The notes under the pieces are model-generated. The model was not told the origin of the DNA. It made no database searches and saw only the letters and a program-made list of their open reading frames with translations. Positions 7,838 to 15,803 of a DNA stretch of 42,314 nt are shown here, piece after piece. Numbering within the stretch: the stretch's first letter is position 1; every line of letters starts with the position of its first letter. Position numbers and translations under genes: made by a program. Source of the DNA: an uncultured Deferribacteres bacterium (GTDB lineage Bacteria; Zhuqueibacterota; JdFR-76; DREG01); assembly GCA_913009825.1 (NCBI GenBank), contig CAJVYQ010000043.1, positions 1-42,314 of the forward strand, given 5' to 3'.

Positions 7838-9102
7838 TAATTTCCGTTTTTTGTATAAACCACTCTGCCGGCCAAAATTGTCTTTTGAATGATCAAATTT
7901 CCATTTTCAAGAGTGAACAGGATAAGGTCCGCTCTCTTCCCCGGTTTAATTTCTCCCCGGTCATCCAGATCAAAAATTCTCGCCTGGTTCCGGCAGGCCA
8001 TATTGATGGCGTCGGCAAGGGAACATTTTGTAAATTTCATCATCGTAGCCACGTCTCTGCTGATGGGAGCAGCGGCGCCGGCCAGTACATTTTGAGCCGG
8101 GTATTTAATCACGCCGGGCGTAACCAGAACGGTTCGTCCCCCGCGCTGATATTCTCCCGGCGGCAGACCGGCGACATCCAGTGCGTCCGAAATCAGAACG
8201 ATGCGCTGCGCTCCTTTCACTTTGTAAAACACCTGCACTTCTTCCGGAGTCAGGTGGTAGCCATCAACGATGAGGCTGGGGATCAGGCGGTCATCGGCCA
8301 GTTGCGGCCAGAGCGGATTGTGATGACGCTGAATCATATTTGCACAGCCGTTGCCGAGATGGGTGGCAATGACGGCGCCTTTATCGATGGCCTGTCTGAT
8401 CACGTCTGCCGGGGCGTTATGATGCCCCAACGCCACGATGATGCCGTTGACGGTACATTTTTCGATGAACGGCAATGCGCCGTCAACTTCCGGCGCAACG
8501 GTTACCATTAATATTTTGTGGCGCGCCGCTTCTACATATTCACTAAATTCAGCCCAATCGGGCGGCCGCACCCATTTTTTAAGATGAGCGCCGCGAAATC
8601 CATCCACCGGAGAGATGTAAGGTCCCTCCAGATGAAAACCGGGAACAGAAAGACTAATTTCCGCATCCTGTAACGCAGCGGCCAGAATGTTGAAATTCTC
8701 CTTCAACCTTGCATCGCTGTTGGTGATGACGGTTGGGAAAAAGGTTGTCACGCCTTCCCTCCACAACGCTTCTGTAACTTTGCGGATTCCCGCTACGGTA
8801 AGGTCTTTACCGCTAAAATCCACAGCCGCATAGCCATTGATCTGGATATCGATGAGCCCGGGCGCAACATAAACAGACTGCTGCGGTGCATTTTCTATGG
8901 CGGCAATTCCGGTAACATCGGAAATGATACCATCCACTATTTTGATGGAAACCGGCGTGCCGTCAAAATAGAGAAGCCCTTTTACTTCATGAACCTTTGG
9001 GGCCGCCGTTAGTGAATCAGACATGATATGAAATGAAAACATGAAGATGAATAGTGAAATGATAAATCTGATATTCAGGTATTCTCTCATCTCTTTTTGC
9101 AT
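7837..9102 (-). CDS. nagA: Exported N-acetylglucosamine-6-phosphate deacetylase-like amidohydrolase
   Basis: The 421-residue protein is clearly in the NagA family: HLEGPY at 157-162, GHHNA at 226-230, THL at 247-249 and SDA at 305-307 give the expected Glu, His, His and Asp metal/catalytic residues. Two features are odd. The N-terminus carries a charged head and a long hydrophobic segment (about 12-30) ending near TAAPK, like a Sec signal or anchor. The THLFNAM motif of classical NagA reads THLGNGC. NagA normally acts on a cytoplasmic sugar phosphate, so this may deacetylate an unphosphorylated or different substrate in the periplasm, or the leader may be uncleaved. AAAGGA lies 8 bases before the ATG. 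A miniature element ends on the stop codon. Confidence 0.8.
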   Translation of the reverse strand: MQKEMREYLNIRFIISLFIFMFSFHIMSDSLTAAPKVHEVKGLLYFDGTPVSIKIVDGIISDVTGIAAIENAPQQSVYVAPGLIDIQINGYAAVDFSGKDLTVAGIRKVTEALWREGVTTFFPTVITNSDARLKENFNILAAALQDAEISLSVPGFHLEGPYISPVDGFRGAHLKKWVRPPDWAEFSEYVEAARHKILMVTVAPEVDGALPFIEKCTVNGIIVALGHHNAPADVIRQAIDKGAVIATHLGNGCANMIQRHHNPLWPQLADDRLIPSLIVDGYHLTPEEVQVFYKVKGAQRIVLISDALDVAGLPPGEYQRGGRTVLVTPGVIKYPAQNVLAGAAAPISRDVATMMKFTKCSLADAINMACRNQARIFDLDDRGEIKPGKRADLILFTLENGNLIIQKTILAGRVVYTKNGN

Positions 9103-9605
9103 TGAGTGATCCTTTCGAATATGTTTTATACTTCAAGGATATAATCAATATTATTCTCACTGAAACGGAAAGTAACAACCCAAAATCATCGGAAGCTTTT
9201 ATTATTTTTCAGGTATTAACTTCGGGGTTGGGGTTATAAAGAAACCGTCGAAACGGCTTTTAACACAAGCGTTGTAAAATTCATGCCTCAAGTTATGATC
9301 AGATATTTCAGCAGCAATGAAACACATCAAAAAAAAAGGAATATGCGGCAGCTTTTTCAGACAGCTAAGGCAGGACAAAATTGGATGTACGGCTGAAATC
9401 AGAACTGTTTAATATAGTTCAATATACCTAAAATACCGGTCTGATGCTCCGTCGTCGGGAAGCTTTTAATAAAGAATGCTCAACTTCTTCAGAAAGATCA
9501 GTCAACTTACCACCGCCTGAGGCGGTGGCTTGAAATATTGCCCTGGAAAGTGCGATGGGGTTAACATGTCTTTTCCTACTAATTCAATTGTTCTTTCTCA
9601 TTATC
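9103..9605. other. Spacer upstream of nagA, no gene recognised
   Basis: A+T-rich. It holds a short hairpin AAACCGTCGAAACGGCTTT at 9241-9259, a word that recurs in altered form at 33003, and the IS200/IS605-type end hairpin at 9510-9528. No open reading frame with recognisable content was found on either strand. Confidence 0.5.
9510..9528 (-). repeat. IS200/IS605-type end hairpin (CCACCGCCT-G-AGGCGGTGG)
   Basis: A perfect palindrome with 9-base arms and a one-base loop, followed on the minus strand by TAAGTTGACT. Subterminal hairpins of this kind downstream of tnpA mark the right end of IS200/IS605 elements. It lies 78 bases downstream of the transposase remnant, in the right orientation. Confidence 0.6.
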
Positions 9606-9712
9606 TCATTCTTTTCTCTCCTGCCATTTTACATACTTACGAATTCGTTCTTCATCAAGACTTACAGAGCTTGCACAATAAAACCGTTCATGCAACCGTG
9701 ACGGCAAAATTA
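9606..9712 (-). pseudogene. C-terminal remnant of an IS200/IS605 TnpA (Y1) transposase
   Basis: Reading the minus strand toward a TGA at 9606-9608, about 35 codons are open and encode ILPSRLHERFYCASSVSL followed by DEERIRKYVKWQERKE. This matches the usual C-terminus of IS200-type TnpA (a Val/Ser-x-Leu-Asp stretch, then an IRKYV helix). The catalytic HUH and Tyr parts are missing because the sequence upstream is the aldolase gene, with which it overlaps by 3 bases. It lies in the correct order with the end hairpin at 9510-9528. A decayed insertion that met the aldolase 3' end is the simplest reading. Confidence 0.6.
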
Positions 9713-10615
9713 AATCTTCAGCAATCTTCGATAATATTCCCGAATGAAGCTCACATTTTCTCCGGAAACTTTTTTTCCGGGAACCCGGGTCACAAATTGA
9801 AACGGAATGCCCAATTCCCGAAGCACAATTTTACCGCTTAAGGGCCAGTAAACCCGATTGAGAACCTGGATTGCCTCTAAAATCTGAAACTGAATCCGGC
9901 GCGCTTCTGCGAAGTTGCCCTGTTCAAAACGGTTTTGCAATTGCCACATTAAATCGGGATAAAAATTTGCTCCGCCGCCGACACAACCAACTGCGCCTAC
10001 GGCAAGGTCCTGCAGAAAAGTAGCTTCATTGCCGGAGAGCAGGTTAATTTCCGCGGTAATTTCGCGGGCCATGTTGCCCATATTTTCAGCATTTGTGGTT
10101 CTGTATTTGATTCCGGCAAGATTTTGCAATTCATTGATCATCCGTCTCATCAACCCCGGCGTTAGTGAATAGTCGCCTTCGCCCCGGGGATCGTACACCA
10201 TCATCGGTATTGAAACGGCCCTGTCGATAGTCTGAAAATAGGCAAAAATGGCATTCCGGTGGCCGGCAATAAAATCCGGGATCACTACGCCAACACCATC
10301 GGCGCCTTGTGATTGGGCGTATTCGCTCAACTCGATGGTTTCCGCCGGATTTTTACCGCCGGTACCCGCAAAACAAATACGCCGTTCCCCGTTTACTTGC
10401 AAGACAGTATCAATCATTTTTTTCCGCTCAACTGTGGATAAGGTTTGATATTCTCCCGAACCACCCATGGGAAAGAGCGCATGGGTCTTTTTCTCACAAA
10501 GCCAATCGATCAATTTTTCCAACGTTGCAAAATCGATGGATTTATCCTGGCGAAAAGGCGTCAAAACCGGTACGATAACCCCGCGTGGCTGTTGCCTGAT
10601 CTTTCCTGTTTTCAT
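9710..10615 (-). CDS. Dihydrodipicolinate synthase/N-acetylneuraminate lyase superfamily aldolase
   Basis: The 301-residue TIM-barrel class I aldolase has the substrate-carboxylate loop GGSGE at 51-55 (GTTGE in DapA, GGSTGE in NanA), a catalytic Tyr141 in MMVYDPRG and the Schiff-base Lys170 in GIKYRT. The subfamily is unclear: candidates are N-acetylneuraminate lyase, which would fit a sialidase-like gene, nagA and nagB nearby, or a keto-deoxy-sugar acid dehydratase/aldolase. DapA itself is less likely, because no lysine-biosynthesis gene is adjacent. AAGGTG lies 6 bases before the ATG. The 3' end runs straight into an IS200 remnant, so the last few residues may not be ancestral. Confidence 0.85.
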   Translation of the reverse strand: MKTGKIRQQPRGVIVPVLTPFRQDKSIDFATLEKLIDWLCEKKTHALFPMGGSGEYQTLSTVERKKMIDTVLQVNGERRICFAGTGGKNPAETIELSEYAQSQGADGVGVVIPDFIAGHRNAIFAYFQTIDRAVSIPMMVYDPRGEGDYSLTPGLMRRMINELQNLAGIKYRTTNAENMGNMAREITAEINLLSGNEATFLQDLAVGAVGCVGGGANFYPDLMWQLQNRFEQGNFAEARRIQFQILEAIQVLNRVYWPLSGKIVLRELGIPFQFVTRVPGKKVSGENVSFIREYYRRLLKI

Positions 10616-10746
10616 GGTTACACCTTATTTAGACCGAAGGATGATTGCGAACTCGATTGCAGACTACAGTCGGAGAACAAGCCCGGGAACAAAAGAAATT
10701 AAGACGGCTCCGCCTCCGTAACTCCCAACTGAAGAATACTGTTTAT

Positions 10747-10924
10747 GTAACTGATCACAGGAGTAAGTACAATCGACTCTTTATGCCCCCTTGCGTCCTT
10801 CCTTTTTAGTCCCCTCTTGAAAGGGGATTTAGGCCTGACTGCGCAGGCAGGGGTGTGTGAAAGAATGTTGACGCTTGACAGATGATCTTTTGTATCCTTT
10901 AAGTGAATCCCTGTGATTGGTTAC
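10747..10924. mobile_element. GTAAC-ended miniature element (ACAGG subtype)
   Basis: It is 178 bp. The left end GTAACTGATCACAGGAGTAA is an inverted copy of the right end, which finishes GAATCCCTGTGATTGGTTAC. Flanks CTGTTTAT and CTATTTTT match at 6 of 8 positions. The interior contains CCCCTCTTGAAAGGGG-type words. The sister copy is at 15804-15959. Confidence 0.65.
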
Positions 10925-11092
10925 CTATTTTTCTTTTTAAATGTATCTAATCCAAAGAAGTCATGATTACGGTAAAAGTTGTTTACATCCCTTGTGTCCT
11001 CCTCACAGGGGGATTTTTAGATTCCCCCTTTGAGGTGGGCACAGGGGGATGTTTTCTCCCTATTCGAACTATTGCAACAAATTCATCTTCAC
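10925..11092. other. Spacer with CCCCCT/AGGGGG repeat words
   Basis: No gene. Bases 10990-11052 contain CACAGGGGG, TTCCCCCTTT and CACAGGGGG words that can pair, related to words inside the element just upstream and to the G-rich run near 262-280. The function is unknown. Confidence 0.4.
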
Positions 11093-11210
11093 CCCGGATC
11101 GAGCGATTCTCTTATTTTTAAGCTTGTTGGTGTTACCAAACGGGTTTTCATCTTTTAATGTAAATCCTGTTGGCGATTCAGCGAATCGCCCTACAATCGC
11201 TCAATTCAGA
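11093..11210. mobile_element. Miniature element, CCTGAATTGAGCGATT family
   Basis: It is 118 bp. It begins CCCGGATCGAGCGATTC and ends AATCGCTCAATTCAGA. The flanks TTCAC and TTCAT match at 4 of 5 positions. The interior (GGCGATTCAGCGAATCGCC hairpin, CCAAACGGGTTTTCAT block) matches the copies at 12232 and, inverted, 21481. It ends 6 bases from the stop codon of the HAD gene. Confidence 0.75.
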
Positions 11211-11216
11211 TTCATT

Positions 11217-12083
11217 TTAAACGGACTGTTCAACCATACCTGTCTGAATTTCATTAAAAAGAAATTGTAACAATTCCTCTCCGTGGGAAAAATCCGGGAT
11301 CAAAATATCACAACCTGCCCGGGTTAACCGCTTAATCTTTTTTTCTTTCCAGCCGGAACCGGTCACTTCGTCCGAAGCAACACCCACGGCAATGGCGCCA
11401 TTCTCTTTGGCGTTACGGATTTCCACCGGCCCGTCGCCAAAGACCGCTAATTCCGAACCGTGCAGATCATGCGTATGCAGAATTTCTTTGATCACTTTAT
11501 CTTTGGAATATTCCCCGATAGTGCCGATTGCTCCGTAAATACCACCCTTAAAATATTGCGCCGCCGCTACTTTTTGCGCTTCATTACGGACATCTTCCCG
11601 GTCTGTGCCACTGGCCAGATACATCATCACGCCGCGATCATCCATTTTTTTACAAAAATTCACTGCCCCTGCCACCGTAAAATCAGCGGGTGTTTTTTCA
11701 CCGGAATCCAACAAAGCGATCCTCTGTTTCACCGATACCATCAATTTTTTATTGTAAATCCGTTTATATCCCCAGGCATCTAATATTTTTTTTTCTGGAA
11801 CCAAACCGTGTTTACGCACCATCTCCACCAGACCCTCCATCTGCAGAATGGTTTGGATTCCCGTTGTGTCATCTATGAACTTCCGCACTTCCTCTATGAT
11901 CTCCCGGCCCGGCTCAGTAGCGCCGCAGATACTTTTAATCATCACCGGCTCCATCACCTTTTCCCACCCTTCCCGCAGAATCGAAATGGTGCCGTCAAAA
12001 TCAAAAATAGCGTGTTTGATCTTTCCCAATTCAATTGAGTTGTGCAAAATTTTTATGTTTGCTTTTGGAAGATATTTCATCAT
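11217..12083 (-). CDS. HAD-superfamily phosphatase
   Basis: About 288 residues. Motif I is FDFDGT with nucleophile Asp28 and acid/base Asp30; motif II lies around YLASGTDRED; motif IV is VFGDGPVEIRNAKENGAIAVGV. The long helical cap (about 35-150) fits phosphoglycolate-phosphatase-like HAD hydrolases. The substrate is probably a small phosphorylated sugar or acid, but is unknown. The ATG at 12083 is preferred over the in-frame TTG at 12089. It lies downstream of the AraB-type kinase on the same strand with two miniature elements between, so co-transcription is possible only by read-through. Confidence 0.85.
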   Translation of the reverse strand: MMKYLPKANIKILHNSIELGKIKHAIFDFDGTISILREGWEKVMEPVMIKSICGATEPGREIIEEVRKFIDDTTGIQTILQMEGLVEMVRKHGLVPEKKILDAWGYKRIYNKKLMVSVKQRIALLDSGEKTPADFTVAGAVNFCKKMDDRGVMMYLASGTDREDVRNEAQKVAAAQYFKGGIYGAIGTIGEYSKDKVIKEILHTHDLHGSELAVFGDGPVEIRNAKENGAIAVGVASDEVTGSGWKEKKIKRLTRAGCDILIPDFSHGEELLQFLFNEIQTGMVEQSV

Positions 12084-12231
12084 GTTCAAATTCTTTCCCG
12101 GTTCAACCCTTCATTTATTTCAATCTGATGGAATGTATTTGCCGGCTTTATAACTGAATGTCTACATCAGATGATTTCTAACTTCATGTGACAAAAGTAT
12201 GATAAAGTTCATCTTAACAAAATAATTGACG

Positions 12232-12347
12232 CCTGAATTGAGCGATTCTCTTGTTCTTGAGTTTGTTTTGTTACTGAACGGATTTCCATTTTTAATGTAA
12301 CTCCGGTTGGCGATTCAGCGAATCGCCCTACAATCGCTCAATTCCGG
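12232..12347. mobile_element. Miniature element, CCTGAATTGAGCGATT family
   Basis: It is 116 bp, with the ends CCTGAATTGAGCGATTC and CAATCGCTCAATTCCGG in inverted orientation. The interior closely follows the copy at 11093 (ACGGATTTCCAT..., then a GGCGATTCAGCGAATCGCC hairpin). No clean target duplication was found (TGACG / CAATG), so flanking decay or recombination is likely. Confidence 0.75.
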
Positions 12348-12402
12348 CAATGATTAAAAACAGGGGTTTCCCTAGCCCGCAATATGGAATTTAACTTTAG
12401 TC

Positions 12403-12562
12403 GTAACTATTCAGGTCGCCTGAGAGTGAACCCTCAGGCTAAGACATGAAAGCATCCTGAAGGATGCTATCGTAAATAGGACGCTTTAGCGCCCTTTCAT
12501 TTCTTAGCCTTGTCGTTCACGGCAAGGCGAAAAAGATTGAAAGAAAACACCTGAATAGTTAC
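12403..12562. mobile_element. GTAAC-ended miniature element with perfect 8-bp duplication CTTTAGTC
   Basis: It is 160 bp. The left end GTAACTATTCAGGT and right end ACCTGAATAGTTAC are perfect 14-bp inverted repeats. The flanks are identical: CTTTAGTC at 12395-12402 and 12563-12570. The interior has paired words (CATCCTGAAGGATG, GGACGCTTTAGCGCCC, CCTTG...CAAGG) able to fold, with no reading frame. Immediately downstream, CTTTAGTCACTTCAAA occurs twice in tandem (12563-12594). Confidence 0.9.
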
Positions 12563-12609
12563 CTTTAGTCACTTCAAACTTTAGTCACTTCAAACTTCAA
12601 TTATACTAT

Positions 12610-14274
12610 TCAGTCCGCCAACTTTCGCAATTTTTTCATTACATCGTTCACGCTGCGGCCAAAATAGTCGTGTAATTTCAAATATTCTGCATACAGTTGT
12701 GCATAAATAGCGGCGGATTTTTTGTTGGAACAGTACACTTCCTTTTTCAGACGCGCCATTTTTTTGGCTGCGGCAATAAAGTCATCGTAGCCGCCGTTTT
12801 CTTTTCCTGCGGCAATGGCGCCGATGATGGCCGCACCCAGCGCCGCGGCCTGCTGCGATGCTGCCAGATGAATATCCCGGCCGGTAACATCGGCATAAAT
12901 TTGCAGCAGGAGCGGGTTTTTCTCAGCTAAGCCGCCGCAAGCATACAGTTCGTTCACGGCCACTCCTCTTTCATGATGATTATCGATAATTTTCCTGGTG
13001 CCGAACGCTGTAGCCTCGATCAAAGCGCGGTAGATTTCCTCCGGTTTGGTCGACAGGGTCAATCCCATAAGACAGCCGGACAGTTGCCCATCCATCAAAA
13101 CGGAACGATTGCCGTTCCACCAATCCAAGGCTAATAAGCCGCTTTCACCCGGTTTTAACTCCATTGCTTTTAATTCAAGATATTTGTAGATATCCACTCC
13201 CAGCTGTTCAGCAGCTTTGTAATACTCATCCGGCACATAATTACGGATGAACCAATTGAAAATATCGCCGACAGCGGATTGACCCGATTCGTAGCCGACA
13301 AATCCGGGCAGGATGCCGTCTTCCACAATGCCGGCGATTCCTTCCGCCAGTACTTTATTTCTGCTCAATACCATGTGGCAGTTGGAGGTACCCAGCACCA
13401 AAACCATTTTCCCCTCTTCAGCTACTGAACTACCTAACACCGCAGCGTGAGCATCGATAATCGCAATTCCGACCGGAATGCCTGCGGGCAGCTCCATCTC
13501 ACCGGCCATTTCTGCGGTCAATTTCCCGGCCGGTGAACCAATGGGATAAATATCTTCACTCAATTTGTCGGCAACGATATGTTCAAAACGAGGATCGAGC
13601 GCCTTAAAAAAATCGCCGGAGGGGTACCCTTTTTCCTTATCCCACAATGCCTTATACCCGGCCTGACAAGCGCTGCGTTTTTCGCTGCCGGTCAATTGCC
13701 AAACCAGCCAATCGCCGGCCTCGATGATCCGGTCGGCCGCATCATAAATTTCCGGAGCTTCGTGCAAAATTTGCAGCGCTTTGGGGATAAGCCATTCGGA
13801 TGAGATTTTACCGCCATAGCGCTTTAAAAAATCCTCGCCGCGTTTTTCGGCCAATTCATTAATTTCATCGGCTTCCGGCTGAGCTGCATGGTGTTTCCAC
13901 AATTTCACCCAGGCATGGGGATTGGATTTGAATTCGTCCAACTCGCACAACGGCGTACCGGCAGAAGTGGCTGGTAAAATGGTGCAGGAGGTAAAATCAA
14001 CGCCGATACCGATGATTTCTTCAGGTTGAACCGCGGCTTCTGCAAGCGCTTTTTTAACCAGCTTTTTTGTCACCGTTAAATAGTCCATTGGATGCTGCAA
14101 TGCCCAATCCTGGCCCAATTTTGTTTTACCGTCGGGCAGCATTTCATCCATCACGCCATGGGGATAATTTTCAGTAATGGAAATCAGTTCCCCGCCGGTC
14201 GTTGCGTCGACCAAAAGTATCCTGCCTGATTCGGTACCAAAATCAAGGCCGACAGCGATCGATTTTTGTTTCAT
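12610..14274 (-). CDS. araB: Ribulokinase-type FGGY carbohydrate kinase
   Basis: The 554-residue protein has the size and motifs of AraB: VGLDFGTESGRILLVDA at the N-terminus (first ATP/phosphate loop), GVDFTSCTILP, IIDAHAAVLGS, LVLGTSNCHMVL, and LDWWNGNRSVLMDGQLSG, with the C-terminal CGGLAEKNPLLLQIYADV. AraB phosphorylates L-ribulose to L-ribulose 5-phosphate. No araA or araD isomerase/epimerase gene is in the window, so the substrate may be another ketopentose or ketose from the neighbouring enzymes. GGAGAA lies 10 bases before the ATG. A near-consensus promoter and two LacI-type operator-like palindromes lie 150-220 bp upstream, suggesting sugar-responsive repression. Confidence 0.88.
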   Translation of the reverse strand: MKQKSIAVGLDFGTESGRILLVDATTGGELISITENYPHGVMDEMLPDGKTKLGQDWALQHPMDYLTVTKKLVKKALAEAAVQPEEIIGIGVDFTSCTILPATSAGTPLCELDEFKSNPHAWVKLWKHHAAQPEADEINELAEKRGEDFLKRYGGKISSEWLIPKALQILHEAPEIYDAADRIIEAGDWLVWQLTGSEKRSACQAGYKALWDKEKGYPSGDFFKALDPRFEHIVADKLSEDIYPIGSPAGKLTAEMAGEMELPAGIPVGIAIIDAHAAVLGSSVAEEGKMVLVLGTSNCHMVLSRNKVLAEGIAGIVEDGILPGFVGYESGQSAVGDIFNWFIRNYVPDEYYKAAEQLGVDIYKYLELKAMELKPGESGLLALDWWNGNRSVLMDGQLSGCLMGLTLSTKPEEIYRALIEATAFGTRKIIDNHHERGVAVNELYACGGLAEKNPLLLQIYADVTGRDIHLAASQQAAALGAAIIGAIAAGKENGGYDDFIAAAKKMARLKKEVYCSNKKSAAIYAQLYAEYLKLHDYFGRSVNDVMKKLRKLAD

Positions 14275-14427
14275 GACGACGATTCTCCAAATTTAAATTG
14301 AAATCTTTATCTATTCCCGGATAGAAACAGATCGGCAAATAAAAGAAGAGGGGACTTTAAAAATTTCTTTCGGGAGATTTTGTCTATTAATCATAACTTT
14401 CTAAAAATGGATACACTCAATTGAAAT

Positions 14428-14441
14428 TGCAATCGATTTCC
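14428..14441 (-). promoter_or_regulatory. LacI-family-type operator, proximal site
   Basis: Read on the minus strand it is GGAAATCGATTGCA, which fits TGnAAnCGnTTnCA at 9 of the 10 fixed positions, with central CG at 14434-14435. It lies about 16-30 bases downstream of the predicted start of transcription of the araB promoter, a repressing position. Confidence 0.6.
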
Positions 14442-14454
14442 GCAAACGTTTTCA
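14441..14454 (-). promoter_or_regulatory. LacI-family-type operator, distal site
   Basis: On the minus strand TGAAAACGTTTGCG fits TGnAAnCGnTTnCA at 9 of the 10 fixed positions. Its centre is 13 bp from that of the neighbouring site, and the two share one base. It lies directly downstream of the -10 box at 14464-14469. No LacI-family regulator gene is in the window. Confidence 0.6.
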
Positions 14455-14463
14455 CCTTGGAAC

Positions 14464-14492
14464 ATTATACAGAAAATTGTTATTTGTGTCAA
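14464..14492 (-). promoter_or_regulatory. Consensus sigma-70 promoter upstream of araB
   Basis: On the minus strand TTGACA (14492-14487), exactly 17 bases, then TATAAT (14469-14464). Transcription would start near 14457 and leave a leader of about 180 bases before the kinase ATG. Both hexamers are perfect. Confidence 0.8.
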
Positions 14493-14539
14493 GAAGTTTT
14501 TTTGGGGAGGTGTATCTATTCCCGGCACAAATTTACGGT

Positions 14540-15718
14540 TCAAACTTTATTTTCTTTTACCCGCAACAGAAGAAGAAGCGAGATAACGGTTAAGACCAGG
14601 GAAAAAATCAAAGGAGCTTCCCGGCCGACCATATCCCATAAAACGCCGGCAATCAGAGAAGCGGGTAGTGCGCACAATCCGACAATCATTTGAAAGCCCC
14701 CCAGGCTGCTGGCGCGATGCTCCGGCGGGCACAATTCAGACACAAATGCCTTTTGTGCGGTTTCCAGTGCAGCACGACTGAGGCCGTAAAAGATAAAAAC
14801 CAGAATGACAACCGCCAGATGACGTGACCAGATGAAACTCAGGCAGGCGAGCATCCAAAAGAGAAAACCCAAACCGATGACCATTTTTCTCCCCCACCGA
14901 TCGGCCAGGTAACCAAAAGGATAAGAAGTGAAAGCGGCCACTACGGTAAAAAGCAAATAAAAAACCGGCACCGTCTGAATGGAATATCCCACATCTTTGG
15001 CAAATAGAAGCAGAAAGGAGTAACTGAACCACCCGGTAGAAAAAGCAGCGCTCAGCACGAGAAAGCGTTTAAAATCGATACTCAGATCTGCCAGGCTAAT
15101 TCCTTTGAAAACCTTTATTTCATGCGCCGGACGATCTTTGATCTTGATGAGAATGAGCGAAACGCCTATGAGAGACGGCAGCGCTGCAAGTAAAAAAATG
15201 GTAGTGAACCCGCTAAACCGAATAAGCAGCAGACAGAGTAATATACCGAGCACAGCGCCGAAATGATCGGCGGTGCGCAGCAAACCGAAGTTTTTTCCCC
15301 GGTTGGCGCCGGTGGAAATATCGGCAATGATGGCGTCCCGGGGTGCGCCGCGGATTTTGCCGGCCCGGTCGAGAATGCGAAAGGGCAGCACCATGGCCCA
15401 GGTTGTAGACAGAGCGTAACCGATGCGCGACAATGCGCCCATGGTATAGCCGGTCCAGATGAAGATTTTCCGCTTGCCCGATTTGTCGGAGTAGTAACCG
15501 GAAACCGCTTGCGACAGGGAGACAACGGCATCGCCGATCCCGTCCAGCAAACCGAGAATGGTCATATTGGCGCCCAGAGTGAACCGGATGAACAACGGCC
15601 AGATCGGGTAAATCATGTCGGAACCTAAATCATTCAGAAATGAAGCGGCGGCAAAGGTGTGCAGGATTTTTTTAGATTCTGTCTTTTGGAATTTTTTTTC
15701 AGTATTCGTGGTCATCAT
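14540..15718 (-). CDS. Major facilitator superfamily transporter
   Basis: The 392-residue protein has about 12 hydrophobic helices. The cytoplasmic loop between helices 2 and 3 reads SGYYSDKSGKRKIFIWTGY, the MFS signature (G-x-x-x-D-x-x-G-R/K-R/K). The second half has the equivalent FGYLADRWGRKMVIGLG. The pairing of DRAGKIRGAPRDAIIAD in helix 4-5 resembles the drug/metabolite exporter branch. The substrate cannot be read. The start region (MMTTNTEKK) has no strong ribosome site. It is on the same strand as the araB region but upstream of its promoter, so it is a separate transcription unit. Confidence 0.85.
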   Translation of the reverse strand: MMTTNTEKKFQKTESKKILHTFAAASFLNDLGSDMIYPIWPLFIRFTLGANMTILGLLDGIGDAVVSLSQAVSGYYSDKSGKRKIFIWTGYTMGALSRIGYALSTTWAMVLPFRILDRAGKIRGAPRDAIIADISTGANRGKNFGLLRTADHFGAVLGILLCLLLIRFSGFTTIFLLAALPSLIGVSLILIKIKDRPAHEIKVFKGISLADLSIDFKRFLVLSAAFSTGWFSYSFLLLFAKDVGYSIQTVPVFYLLFTVVAAFTSYPFGYLADRWGRKMVIGLGFLFWMLACLSFIWSRHLAVVILVFIFYGLSRAALETAQKAFVSELCPPEHRASSLGGFQMIVGLCALPASLIAGVLWDMVGREAPLIFSLVLTVISLLLLLRVKENKV

Positions 15719-15803
15719 TTGAATAGGTAATGGTTATGTAAACAGCATCCGGAACATATTTCTTACACGGAGTTTCATGGAGCAGGCATGGAGGACTAAA
15801 AAT

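Noticed and set aside
7771-8511. Plus-strand frame of 246 codons opposite nagA
   Set aside because: Antisense to a gene with all NagA catalytic motifs, and it begins inside a miniature element.
9530-9841. Plus-strand frame of 103 codons near the aldolase 3' end
   Set aside because: It is antisense to the IS200 remnant and the aldolase end and has no family resemblance.
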